64,000 bases of DNA from Qipengyuania gaetbuli (GTDB taxonomy: Bacteria; Pseudomonadota; Alphaproteobacteria; Sphingomonadales; Sphingomonadaceae): assembly GCF_009827315.1 (NCBI RefSeq), contig NZ_WTYF01000003.1:99501-163500 (forward strand), read 5' to 3'. Of this stretch, positions 29,222 to 37,656 are shown one piece after another (position 1 is the first letter of the stretch; every line of letters starts with the position of its first letter). The notes beneath the pieces are model-generated. The model saw nothing but the letters and a program-made list of their open reading frames with translations, was not told the DNA's origin and did not search any database. The translations under genes and the position numbers were made by a program.

Positions 29222-29839
29222 TTACATGGCGCCTTCGCTGCCCGTGTACATGATGTCGCCGATCGTCCCGTCGCGATAGGCGAGGCACTGCCACGGCGCT
29301 TCGCCGCCCTGCACGTTGATGAAGATGGCGATGGCCGCTTCCGATTCCTCGATCCGGTTGGTCCCGATCACGGTCGCACCCGTTTCGCGGCCTACCTTGG
29401 CAGCGCACTTGCTTTCGAGGCTGTTCGCGCCGCGGATCTTGACCTCGGCAGCCTTGGCCGGAGCAGGTGCTTCCGCGGGGCCGTTTTCACCCACCGGTGA
29501 CACCATGCCGGCATTGGCATCGCCCATCGGTACGCTGACCAGCCTCACCCCTTCGACATTGCCGACGATCTGTCCGCCCACCGCTTCTGCCGCCGCTTCG
29601 CTGGGGCAGCCGACGAGGACCGCGCTGTCGTCGAGATAGTTCGAGGTCGCTTCGCTTTCGCCCAGCCGGACACAAGGATCGCCCGGATTGGGATACCCGT
29701 CACCGAAAGGGGCGAGGGTTTCGGGGATGACCGAGAGCTCTTCTGCCGGAGCTGCGGCTTCCGACGTGTCTTCGGCCGCGCCGCCACAAGCGGAGAGGGC
29801 GAGCGCCGAAGCCCCCGCCACGATGAATGCAAACCGCAT
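29222..29839 (-). CDS. putative lipoprotein with C-terminal Cys-paired domain
   Basis: 205 residues, lipoprotein signal MRFAFIVAGASALALSACGG. An Ala/Glu/Pro-rich linker and two segments with Cys ('GDPCVRLGE', 'VLVGCPSEAAAEAVGG') are followed by a C-terminal domain (about 135-200: 'SLESKCAAKVGRETGATVIG', 'APWQCLAYRDGTIGDIMYTG'). That domain looks like the small alphaproteobacterial domain in which 'C..AV.....G' pairs with 'W.C.....G.V'. The function is unknown. Its N-terminus closely resembles that of the downstream lipoprotein. Confidence 0.75.
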   Translation of the reverse strand: MRFAFIVAGASALALSACGGAAEDTSEAAAPAEELSVIPETLAPFGDGYPNPGDPCVRLGESEATSNYLDDSAVLVGCPSEAAAEAVGGQIVGNVEGVRLVSVPMGDANAGMVSPVGENGPAEAPAPAKAAEVKIRGANSLESKCAAKVGRETGATVIGTNRIEESEAAIAIFINVQGGEAPWQCLAYRDGTIGDIMYTGSEGAM

Positions 29840-29858
29840 TGTCTTCTCCCCTCTCAGC

Positions 29859-30647
29859 TCAGCTGCACTTGGGATGGCGGCCGATGTCGCGCAGGTCGTA
29901 GAAATGACCGTCGGCGATCGTCACCTGCACGCACTGGTTGGTCGATGGGTTGTGCTGGATCGAATAGCGGGTGTTGCCGCTGGTGAAATTGTCCACTTGG
30001 CGGAAGCCGCGCCGATAGAGTTCGTCCATGCCGCCGGCCGCACGTGCGCCCTGCAGGTCGGAGAAGCGCGCGGCCGCCTGATAGCCACCACGTCCGGTAT
30101 GATGGCTGAGGTTGGCATTGCGCTGGTTCACGCCCGACTGGTACCCGTTCGAATAGGCGTTCGACCTGTCGGAATTATGGTATGGCGCATTGTGCAGCCC
30201 GTCGGTGTATCCGCGCTCGTAATGCGCTTCGTCCTCGACATTGCTCAGGTGCTTGTTGTCGTCGTGGTGGTTCGACTTATGGCTCAGCAGCGCGCCAAGC
30301 AGGGCCGCCCCTGCAACCGCGGCAACAGCAGCACCGGCATCAGCGCCCTTATGATGACCGCAATCCTGGTCGCTCGCATCCTGAATCGTTTCGACGCGGC
30401 CGTTATAGACTTCGACCTGCACGCAGTCGTCGTCGCCTTCGTCCCACCAGTAGCTGTAGACGTAGCCCATGCTGTTCTTGTTGGTCGAAACGTGGGCGAA
30501 GCCGCGTTCGCGCAGCTGGCCTTCCGCGTCGCGGCCGAGCGATCCGTTGATGTAGGTAAGCTCGTTCGCTTTTTCGGCGAGAACCGGCGTGGCAACGAGT
30601 GCTGTGCCTGCTGCCAGTGTAATAGCTGTCGCGATACGGGTTTTCAT
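29859..30647 (-). CDS. exported protein with duplicated Cys domain and glycine zipper
   Basis: 262 residues with a cleaved signal (MKTRIATAITLAAGTALVATPVLA). Two copies of a small domain flank a central region. Copy 1 (about 46-97) has 'RGFAHVSTNKN' and 'CVQVEVYNGRVETIQDASDQDC'. Copy 2 (about 211-262) has 'RGFRQVDNFTSGN' and 'CVQVTIADGHFYDLRDIGRHPKC'. Between them lies an Ala/Gly zipper ('AGAAVAAVAGAALLGALL'), which could insert in a membrane or oligomerise, followed by a His/Asn/Tyr-rich stretch with repeated Y-x-x-G-Y spacing. No named family was recognised. First gene of the minus-strand cluster and divergent from the AraC-type regulator. Confidence 0.75.
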   Translation of the reverse strand: MKTRIATAITLAAGTALVATPVLAEKANELTYINGSLGRDAEGQLRERGFAHVSTNKNSMGYVYSYWWDEGDDDCVQVEVYNGRVETIQDASDQDCGHHKGADAGAAVAAVAGAALLGALLSHKSNHHDDNKHLSNVEDEAHYERGYTDGLHNAPYHNSDRSNAYSNGYQSGVNQRNANLSHHTGRGGYQAAARFSDLQGARAAGGMDELYRRGFRQVDNFTSGNTRYSIQHNPSTNQCVQVTIADGHFYDLRDIGRHPKCS

Positions 30648-30767
30648 GACGATCTCCTGAGTTTCTTTTTTTGCGATCCGAAGGGCTCGTGAGACGTAAA
30701 ATTTCCCTGTCTTTTTCTAACCCTTTCCGAGTCTTGCGCAGCGTATCAGAGGATTTTCCGACTTCCT

Positions 30768-30807
30768 ATTGACCCTTGCTGCCAATCGATTGACATTTTC
30801 TGCCATT
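30768..30807. promoter_or_regulatory. 19-bp direct repeat with 21-bp period, putative AraC-family operator
   Basis: ATTGACCCTTGCTGCCAAT (30768-30786) is repeated as ATTGACATTTTCTGCCATT (30789-30807), with 15 of 19 positions identical and a register shift of exactly 21 bp (two helical turns). Each copy begins with an ATTGAC resembling a -35 element. The pair lies 37 bp upstream of the AraC-type gene start, in the divergent interval. AraC-family proteins commonly bind such tandem direct half-sites. Confidence 0.6.
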
Positions 30808-30844
30808 GCGGCACTCTCCTATTCCTGAAGAGGGAAGGGGGACG

Positions 30845-31942
30845 ATGAACCGGTTGCAGGAGTCGATCGAAAGGCTGGAGGCGCTGCGGCCCGATCTTGC
30901 GGCCGCTCCCGTGCCGGTCGGCCTTACCCGCTATTGGGCAGCAAGCTTCGGCTGGCCCGAAGACTTGTGGCGCGGGACGAACCTGACCGCGGAGACCTAT
31001 TCGACGGAAGATGTCTCGGTCGCCGACGACCTGCGAATGGTCGGCACTCTGATGGAATTGTACGGCGAGGAAGCGCTCATCCGCAAATTCCTCGATTGGC
31101 CTTACGTCCCGCACGAAACGGTGGTGTTCAGCGCTCCGGACCTCGGCGCTGCGCTCGAAGCCGTTGTGGGGATCATAAACCGGACCAATCCGCAGCTCGA
31201 CCTGCAACTCGTCGACGACGGGACGTGGTGCGATTTCGTCATTTCGGCCGATCCTGCGCTTGGGCAGTTCCGCGGCTTCGTGGAGGTCATGACGACCCTG
31301 TTCGTGCTGCGCATTGCCGATTCCTTCGCGCGCTTCGGACCGCCCGGTGTGGGCCTGGCCAGCACGCCCTATGTGGAAGCGGTGCATGCGGACCCGCTCT
31401 TGCTGCAAGCCGTCAACGGGCTGCTTCCCGTCACCATCAGCAGAGGAGCGGACCGAACATTCGTCCGGCTGGAAGCGAAGACCCTCAGGCTGGCCAACCC
31501 TGGGTACCGCGCGTCGACTTGGCAGAACCTGATGCGCGACCTCGGCGGTAACGCAGCGGGGGTGAACCGGCAGGGCGGCAATCTCGAAGGCGAGATTACT
31601 GCACTTGTCCTGGCATCGCTGCGCGAACGCGGCCGCGCACCGCAGATGACGGACCTTGCGAAGGCGCGAGGGACCTCGGTCCGATCGCTTGCCCGGCAAT
31701 TGGCTGCCGCCGGAATATCCATGCGCGACCTGTCGGGCCACGCGCTGGTGCAGGTGGCGGCGGAAAAGCTGCGCTCGACCGACCTTCCGGTATCCGAGAT
31801 CGCCCTGGGCCTTGGCTATTCAGAGCCGTCCAGCTTCGTTCGGGCGTTCCGCAAGGTGGCAGGCATGACGCCGGGCAAATGGCGCGCCATGTTGGGTGCG
31901 GCCGGAGTCCAGGATGCCTCGCCCTTGCGGCGGACGGGATAG
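30845..31942 (+). CDS. AraC-family transcriptional regulator (arabinose_bd type)
   Basis: 365 residues from the ATG at 30845 (AAGGGGGA upstream). The N-terminal ~230 residues resemble the Arabinose_bd (PF12625-like) sensor domain: 'FGWPEDLWRGTNLTAETY', 'GRSVR'-free, 'MELYGEEALIRKFLDWPYVPHETVVF'. The C-terminal double HTH has 'MTDLAKARGTSVRSLARQLAAAG' and 'LPVSEIALGLGYSEPSSFVRAFRKVAGMTPGKWR', the AraC signature. A direct repeat sits in its own promoter, so autoregulation is likely. It is divergent from a five-gene secreted-protein run, which makes those genes candidate targets. The ligand is unknown. Confidence 0.9.
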   Translation: MNRLQESIERLEALRPDLAAAPVPVGLTRYWAASFGWPEDLWRGTNLTAETYSTEDVSVADDLRMVGTLMELYGEEALIRKFLDWPYVPHETVVFSAPDLGAALEAVVGIINRTNPQLDLQLVDDGTWCDFVISADPALGQFRGFVEVMTTLFVLRIADSFARFGPPGVGLASTPYVEAVHADPLLLQAVNGLLPVTISRGADRTFVRLEAKTLRLANPGYRASTWQNLMRDLGGNAAGVNRQGGNLEGEITALVLASLRERGRAPQMTDLAKARGTSVRSLARQLAAAGISMRDLSGHALVQVAAEKLRSTDLPVSEIALGLGYSEPSSFVRAFRKVAGMTPGKWRAMLGAAGVQDASPLRRTG

Positions 31943-31952
31943 GCCGCAAAGG

Positions 31953-31986
31953 AAAAGGGCCGCCGGATCGCTCCGACGGCCCCTTT
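31953..31986. terminator. bidirectional hairpin between convergent genes
   Basis: A 15-bp near-perfect stem, AAAAGGGCCGCCGGA (31953-31967) with TCCGACGGCCCCTTT (31972-31986), loop TCGC. A-rich on one side and T-rich on the other, as expected for a shared terminator. Confidence 0.75.
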
Positions 31987-32008
31987 CAAGAGCAATTGCC
32001 CGAGGGGA

Positions 32009-32314
32009 TCAGCCCTGGCGCTCGCCGGTCAGCGGCATGTCGCCGAATGCGCCGGCGTTGACCTTGCCGGTCAGCTGGCTGCCGTCCACCGTGGCCGTGC
32101 AGGTCAGCGTCATCGGCATGGGCACGGTCATGTCCATCTTCCAGTTCAGCGTGTTGCCGTCGATGGTGCCGTCCTTGACGTCCATCGAGCCCATGCCGCC
32201 GGCCATCGAGCCGGTGAAGCTGGAGCCATCGTCACCCGGAACAACGGTGAAGGTGCCCTTCTGGTCGCCCATCGGGCTCTTGACGATGGTGTCATAGGTA
32301 CCGGCTACGGACAT
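32009..32314 (-). CDS. small hypothetical beta-rich protein
   Basis: 101 residues from the ATG at 32314 (GAGGAG upstream). There is no signal peptide. The sequence is a run of short strands with Gly/Asp turns: 'GTYDTIVKSPMGDQKGTFTVV', 'FTGSMAGGMGSMDVKDGTIDGNTLNWKMDMTV', 'CTATVDGSQLTGKV'. This suggests a small barrel or lipocalin-like fold. Met is frequent. Similar short proteins are annotated as hypothetical in Sphingomonadales. Its ORF could extend ten codons upstream, but the chosen start has the ribosome binding site. Confidence 0.75.
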   Translation of the reverse strand: MSVAGTYDTIVKSPMGDQKGTFTVVPGDDGSSFTGSMAGGMGSMDVKDGTIDGNTLNWKMDMTVPMPMTLTCTATVDGSQLTGKVNAGAFGDMPLTGERQG

Positions 32315-32403
32315 GCGTATTCTCCTCAATTGGCTGGCCCGCACCTGCGGGCCGAAACGGTGGTGGTGACATCGGCGCTACTTACACCGATGTCAACAAG
32401 GGC

Positions 32404-35301
32404 TTACTCCTGCGGCTCGATGACTTCGACCTTCAGGCCGAGGCTTTCGAGCTGCGGTTCGACGACCTTGGCGTCACCGACCACGATATAGACCATGTCG
32501 CCTTCGTCCAGGTTCCGGCGCGCTTCTGCATCGAGTTCGGCAGCGGTCAGCTTGCTGAAGAATTGCGCCCGGGTCTCGTAGTAATTGTCCGGACGGTTGT
32601 AGCGCACGATGTTCACGAGGCCGCCGAGCACGTCGCCCGCCGTCTCGAACTGGCCGGGCAGCTCGCGCATGTTCGAGTTCACGATCCGCTCGAGCTCGTT
32701 CGGCTGTACACCGCGGGCATCGACGAAATCGTTGATCTCCTTGCGGATCTCGCTGATCGAATCGCCCGTCCTGTCCGACTGCACCGGTGCACGCACGCCG
32801 TAGTAGACGCGGTCGAAGGCATTGCCGACGCCGCTGCCGGCGCCATAGGACCAGCCCTTGTCTTCGCGCAGGTTCATGTTGATGCGGGCCAGGAAGCCGC
32901 CGCCCAGCGCCTCGTTCGCAGCCGACAGGAGCGTGATGTCCTGGTCACGGCCGCGCAGGTCGAGGACCTGTGCGCCGTAGATCACCGACTGCGGCGAATT
33001 GGGGCGGTTGACCAGCACGATGCGCTGTTCCGGTGCCGGGATGGCGACGTTGTAGAGCCGTTCCGGCCTTGCCGTTGCCGGCGCTTTCCAATCCCCGAAG
33101 CTCGCTTCGAGCAGACGGGTCACTTCGGCCAGCGAAGTGTCGCCCACCACGTAGATGCGGGCATTGTCGGGACGCAGCCAGGTCGCGTGGAACTGACGCA
33201 GGTCGGCTTCGGTCAGCGACTTCAGGCGATCGGCAGAGCCGAGACCCGAGGCCGGCAGGCCGTAGGGGTGCGAACCGAAGACCACCTGCCGCGCGGTGCG
33301 GTCGGCAATCGAGTTCGGATCCTTCAGTTCCGACGACAGGCCGTTGAGCAGGCGGGCCCGCTCACGCTCGATCACATTGGCGCGCAGGCCCGGCGAACGG
33401 ATGGTTTCCGCCAGCAGTTCGAGCGAGGGAGCCAGGTTCGGAGCCAGCGCGGCGACACCGAAATTGGTGAAGTCGGCATCGAAGCCTTCGTAGATCGAAG
33501 CGCCGAGGCGTTCTTGCGCGATGGCATACTCGGTCGCGTCGAGACGCTCCGTGCCTTCGCCCATCACCGCCAGCAGCAGGCGCTGCGTGCCGAGCGTGGC
33601 AGCGGTTTCGGCTGCACGACCGGCGTTGAATTCGACCTGGACCTGCACGGTCGGGACTGCATCGCGGTGGGCGAAATAGACTTCCATCCCGTTCGACAGC
33701 GTGGCGCGTTCGATATCGGGGAAGTCGAGACCGGCCAGCGGGGCCAGTTCGGGGAGTGCTTCGCGATCGGCCTGCATCGTGGTGGCGATGCCCGACAGGT
33801 CGCAGCTTTCCTCCGCGCAGTAATTGGCCTGCGCGATGTCGGCCAGCGAGTCCGGACCGGTGATCGCGCCGCCGCGGTTTTCGCCGCCTTCGGTGCGTTC
33901 GCCCGGGTTGTAGACGAGGTTGAAGACCGGGCGCGTCAGCCACTTCTGCATCAGGCCCTGGACCACTTCGGGAGTGGTGGCAGCCATCTGCTCCAGCTGC
34001 TTTTCGACATAGCCCGCGTCGTTCATGAATAGCTCGCCCGAGGCCAGCTGCGGGGCCTTGCCGCCGAAGCCGCCGACCGATTCAAGACCGCGGATGACGC
34101 CCGCCATGGTCGAAACCTTGGCACGCTCCAGTTCGTCGGCCGTCGGGCCGGTGGCGATGTAATTGGCGATCTGCGCATCGAGCTTTGCGGCAACTTCCGC
34201 CGGGTCGACACCCGGCTTCACGTCCGCCTGGACGATGAAGACGCCGGCATCTTCCAGCGTGAAGTTGAAGCTGCTGACCGACACGGCGACCGGGTCTTCG
34301 CGGACCAGCGCATTGTCGAGACGCGAGCTCGACAGGCCGCCGAGGACGGAAGAGGCGAGGTTCATCGGAACCGATTCAGCCGAGTTCGAACCCGGCACGG
34401 TCCACATGCGATAAAGGCGCGTGGTCGAAATCTGGTCGGTGACCGTCTTGGTCTTCGATTCCGCCAGCGTCGGAACGGTGACGGTGGGGTGGCTCACTTC
34501 GGGGCCGCGCTCGATATCGCCGAACCACTTTTCGACCTTGGCGCGGGCGGTCGCCGCGTCGATGTCGCCGGCCAGCACGAGGACGGCGTTGTTCGGGCCG
34601 TAGTGATCGGTGAACCAGCTGCGCACGTCTTCCATGGACGCGGCATCGAGGTCACCCATCGAACCGATGGTCGAGTGGTGGTAGCGGTGTCCCTTGGGGA
34701 AGAGGTTTTCGAAGATTTCGTAACGCAGCAGACCGAAGGGGTTGTTATCGCCCTGGCGCTTCTCGTTCTGGACGACGCCGCGCTGGTTATCGAGCTTCTC
34801 CTGCGTGACCGCGCCGAGCAGGTGGCCCATGCGGTCGCTTTCGAGCATCAGCACGCGGTCGAGCGCGCCGGTCGGCACGGTCTGGAAATAGTTGGTGCGG
34901 TCGGGGTTGGTGGTCCCGTTCACATCGGTGCCGCCCATCTGCTGGATGTATTCGAACCAGTCAGCCGGGGCGTTTTCGGTGCCGTTGAACATGAGGTGTT
35001 CGAACAGGTGGGCAAATCCGGTCTTGCCGGCCGGTTCGTGCTTCGAACCGACGTCGTACCACACCGAAACGCCGACCAGCGGCGCCTTGCGGTCTTCATG
35101 GACGATGACGGTGAGGCCATTGTCGAGGACGAACTTTTCATACGGAAGGTCGACTTCCGCGACCAGCGCCGACAGCGGGGCCGGCTCGAAGGCAGCGGCC
35201 TCTGCTGCGGGAGCGGCCGCCGATTCCACGGCAGTGTCCGAGTAGGTCGAGCAGGCCGATACGGCGAGCGCGATTATGCTGGTCGAAATAACGCGTTTCA
35301 T
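32404..35301 (-). CDS. M16-family (insulinase-like) metallopeptidase, lipoprotein
   Basis: 965 residues with a lipoprotein signal (MKRVISTSIIALAVSAC) and an Ala/Glu linker. There are two M16 units. The first carries the inverted zinc motif HxxEH at His98-Glu101-His102 ('GFAHLFEHLMFNGTENAP'), with 'NQRGVVQNEKRQGDN' downstream providing the third Glu ligand region. The second unit ('LSNGMEVYFAHRDAVPTVQVQVEFNAG') has no HxxEH ('GTQRLLLAVMGEG') and is the usual inactive partner half. It would degrade peptides on the periplasmic face or outer membrane. It is 39 bases downstream of the penicillin-acylase gene on the same strand. Confidence 0.95.
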   Translation of the reverse strand: MKRVISTSIIALAVSACSTYSDTAVESAAAPAAEAAAFEPAPLSALVAEVDLPYEKFVLDNGLTVIVHEDRKAPLVGVSVWYDVGSKHEPAGKTGFAHLFEHLMFNGTENAPADWFEYIQQMGGTDVNGTTNPDRTNYFQTVPTGALDRVLMLESDRMGHLLGAVTQEKLDNQRGVVQNEKRQGDNNPFGLLRYEIFENLFPKGHRYHHSTIGSMGDLDAASMEDVRSWFTDHYGPNNAVLVLAGDIDAATARAKVEKWFGDIERGPEVSHPTVTVPTLAESKTKTVTDQISTTRLYRMWTVPGSNSAESVPMNLASSVLGGLSSSRLDNALVREDPVAVSVSSFNFTLEDAGVFIVQADVKPGVDPAEVAAKLDAQIANYIATGPTADELERAKVSTMAGVIRGLESVGGFGGKAPQLASGELFMNDAGYVEKQLEQMAATTPEVVQGLMQKWLTRPVFNLVYNPGERTEGGENRGGAITGPDSLADIAQANYCAEESCDLSGIATTMQADREALPELAPLAGLDFPDIERATLSNGMEVYFAHRDAVPTVQVQVEFNAGRAAETAATLGTQRLLLAVMGEGTERLDATEYAIAQERLGASIYEGFDADFTNFGVAALAPNLAPSLELLAETIRSPGLRANVIERERARLLNGLSSELKDPNSIADRTARQVVFGSHPYGLPASGLGSADRLKSLTEADLRQFHATWLRPDNARIYVVGDTSLAEVTRLLEASFGDWKAPATARPERLYNVAIPAPEQRIVLVNRPNSPQSVIYGAQVLDLRGRDQDITLLSAANEALGGGFLARINMNLREDKGWSYGAGSGVGNAFDRVYYGVRAPVQSDRTGDSISEIRKEINDFVDARGVQPNELERIVNSNMRELPGQFETAGDVLGGLVNIVRYNRPDNYYETRAQFFSKLTAAELDAEARRNLDEGDMVYIVVGDAKVVEPQLESLGLKVEVIEPQE

Positions 35302-35340
35302 GTTGCAGTCCCCTGGAAATTCATAAGTGTTCGTAATCTA

Positions 35341-37536
35341 TTAGCGGCGATTGGTCACCGTCTTGCGACTCTTGGCATTTCGCAGCACGTCCTCGCGCCA
35401 GAAGTGCACCGGCTTCAAGCGGTGCTGGACGAACAGCGTAGATTGGTCTGCGTAATGCGGTGAAGCGGGGCGCGTGGTGGCCGCGCCATAAGGCTGGATC
35501 GAGCGCGAGAAGACCCGCTTGCCCGGTTCCCACTCGACCCACTGGATGAAACTGTCGCCGTGCTTGACCGACAGGCGCCCGTCCTCCTCCACGTTCCACA
35601 GTGTCGAGGCGCGCAGCGTGTCCGACCCCCCGTCGAGCGGCAGGTCGACTTCACCCTGACGCAGGCGCAACACTTCGCCCATCGGCGGGTCGATCCGTCC
35701 GAAATGGGTGGTGAGGTGGGCGACCGCCTTTTCCAGTTCGGCGCGGACATCGGGCCACGGCTTGTTTTGGTAGGACGAGGACATGAATTCGCGGATCATC
35801 AGCAGCGCCAGCGCATCGGCGCGGCCCACGTTGTCGGCGGTGAAGTCCCATTGCATCAGCAGGGCACGCGCAGGCGCCAGCACAGGATCGTCCGACAGGT
35901 CGAGCTCTTCCAGGTCGTCCCACAGCCGCGCAACGTAATCCTCCCGGGCATAGCCGGTGTCGTACTTGATCCGCTCCAGATTGGCGCGGTCGAGCACGTC
36001 CGCTTCGCTCAGCAGCTTCCATGCACGGCGTGAACGGTTGGTCTGTTTCAGCTCCACGCCCAACTCGGGCGCGAAGTCGCCGGGCGACAAATCGCTGCCC
36101 GGCCCCGCAGCGGTGAAAGGGGCATTGTTGGCATTGTAGAGCCAGCCCGACGCCGGGTTGACGAGCCGCGGCAGCTTCTCGTAATCGACAGGGCCGTCCC
36201 ACAGGAGTTCGGGATCGTCGCCCGGCAGGATGCCGCGCCAGTTGGGTCCCGGCCGGCGGTCGGGCAGGGCGGCATTGTAGACATAGGCGATATTGCCCTC
36301 GCGGTCGGCATAGATGAAATTGGTCGAGGGGATGTCCATCCGCGCCAGGATGCTCTCCCATTCGGCGAGGGTCTTCGCCTTGTTGAGCCGGTAATAGGCG
36401 TCGAGCTGGCCGAGATTGTCGATTCCGCCATAGCGGAAGGCGAAAGCGCCGTTTTCGTTGATGATCACCGGTCCGTGGACCGAGCGGAACACCTCGCGCT
36501 GGATCGGCAGGACGATCGGGCCGAGCCGGACGGGCAGGGTGATCGTGCGGCTTTCAAGGTCGCGCCATTCGTCGGCGAAGCGGTAGCGCGTGCCGGTCTC
36601 GTCGAGTTCCAACTGGTAGACGTCGACCATGTCGGGCGTGTTGACCGTGTTGGTCCAGCCGAGGTCCTCGTTATGGCCGAGGAAGGGGAAGGGCGAACCG
36701 GGGAAATTGGCCCCGGCGTAATGCCAGCCTTCCTCGCTCTCCACGACCAGTTCGTACCAGGCGACGCCGCCGCGCCAGGGCTGGTGGCTGTTGGAGATTA
36801 GCGTGGTCGGCCCGCCCGACTTTTCGGGCGTGACGGCAAAGGCATTGGAGCCGTTGTGCGCGCCGTCGGGACCGAAGGGAGAATAGGCGACCTTGCCGGC
36901 GCTTTCCTCGGTCGGCTGCTCCGTCGACCCGCGCGGGAAGCCGGGAATGTCGGGGCCGAATTCGGGGCGCAGGTCGTCGCCTGCCACCAACGGCTCGATT
37001 ACCCCGTTGAGGCCGAAGAAGAACGGCTGGCGGAGCGCAAAGCCTGCAGCAACGTCCATGCCCGCCACAGGAAAGAGATTGCCGAGCTTGATCTCGTCCG
37101 GGTTCTGCTCGGCATAGTCGTTGAGGCCGGCGGCATAGGCTTCGAACAGCGCTCGCGTGTCGGCGGGCAGTTCGGGATAGCGGCGCTCTGCCGTGCCGCG
37201 CGCATCGAGCAGGTGGTAGACGTAATCGACCGCCGCGCCTTCCTCTCCCGCGATCGCGCCATAGCGGCCGCGCGCCATTGCGATGACGTCCTGCAGGGTC
37301 GAGAAATCGTCTTCCGAATGGGCGATGGCGACACCGTAGGCCACGTCGCGGTCGCGCTTGCCGTAGATATGCGGCACACCGAACTCGCTGCGGATGATTT
37401 CCGCCGTGTAGACCTCGTCCGGCGGGTCGACTTCGGCCCCGCGTGCCCAGAACGGTTCCCAGGTCGCCAGCGTGATGAATGCAGCGACGACGATGAACAG
37501 AAGGGCAAATCCGATCCGCCCGACCCATTTGGCCAT
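35341..37536 (-). CDS. penicillin acylase-family N-terminal nucleophile hydrolase
   Basis: 731 residues from the ATG at 37536 (GAGAGGA upstream). An N-terminal membrane anchor or signal (MAKWVGRIGFALLFIVVAAF) precedes the alpha domain ('IIRSEFGVPHIYGKRDRDVAYGVAIAHSEDDF'). The autocatalytic site is 'AHNGSNAFAV', with predicted cleavage before Ser230, which becomes the beta-chain nucleophile. Further family motifs are 'NSHQPWRGGVAWYELV' and 'GHNEDLGWTNTVNTPDMVDVYQ'. Such enzymes hydrolyse amide bonds in beta-lactams, acyl-homoserine lactones or other N-acyl compounds; the substrate cannot be read from sequence. A much longer in-frame extension upstream is a shadow of the divergent ATPase gene. 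Confidence 0.94.
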   Translation of the reverse strand: MAKWVGRIGFALLFIVVAAFITLATWEPFWARGAEVDPPDEVYTAEIIRSEFGVPHIYGKRDRDVAYGVAIAHSEDDFSTLQDVIAMARGRYGAIAGEEGAAVDYVYHLLDARGTAERRYPELPADTRALFEAYAAGLNDYAEQNPDEIKLGNLFPVAGMDVAAGFALRQPFFFGLNGVIEPLVAGDDLRPEFGPDIPGFPRGSTEQPTEESAGKVAYSPFGPDGAHNGSNAFAVTPEKSGGPTTLISNSHQPWRGGVAWYELVVESEEGWHYAGANFPGSPFPFLGHNEDLGWTNTVNTPDMVDVYQLELDETGTRYRFADEWRDLESRTITLPVRLGPIVLPIQREVFRSVHGPVIINENGAFAFRYGGIDNLGQLDAYYRLNKAKTLAEWESILARMDIPSTNFIYADREGNIAYVYNAALPDRRPGPNWRGILPGDDPELLWDGPVDYEKLPRLVNPASGWLYNANNAPFTAAGPGSDLSPGDFAPELGVELKQTNRSRRAWKLLSEADVLDRANLERIKYDTGYAREDYVARLWDDLEELDLSDDPVLAPARALLMQWDFTADNVGRADALALLMIREFMSSSYQNKPWPDVRAELEKAVAHLTTHFGRIDPPMGEVLRLRQGEVDLPLDGGSDTLRASTLWNVEEDGRLSVKHGDSFIQWVEWEPGKRVFSRSIQPYGAATTRPASPHYADQSTLFVQHRLKPVHFWREDVLRNAKSRKTVTNRR

Positions 37537-37656
37537 GAATGACAATCCTCTCTCGGCCCATCGCCTAGCGGCCTGCGACGAACGGTGCAATCTCGCTGGG
37601 CAAAACCGCCGCGCGGCTATTTCGTTAACGGGATTCGGCTGGCTAGCCAGAGCCTT

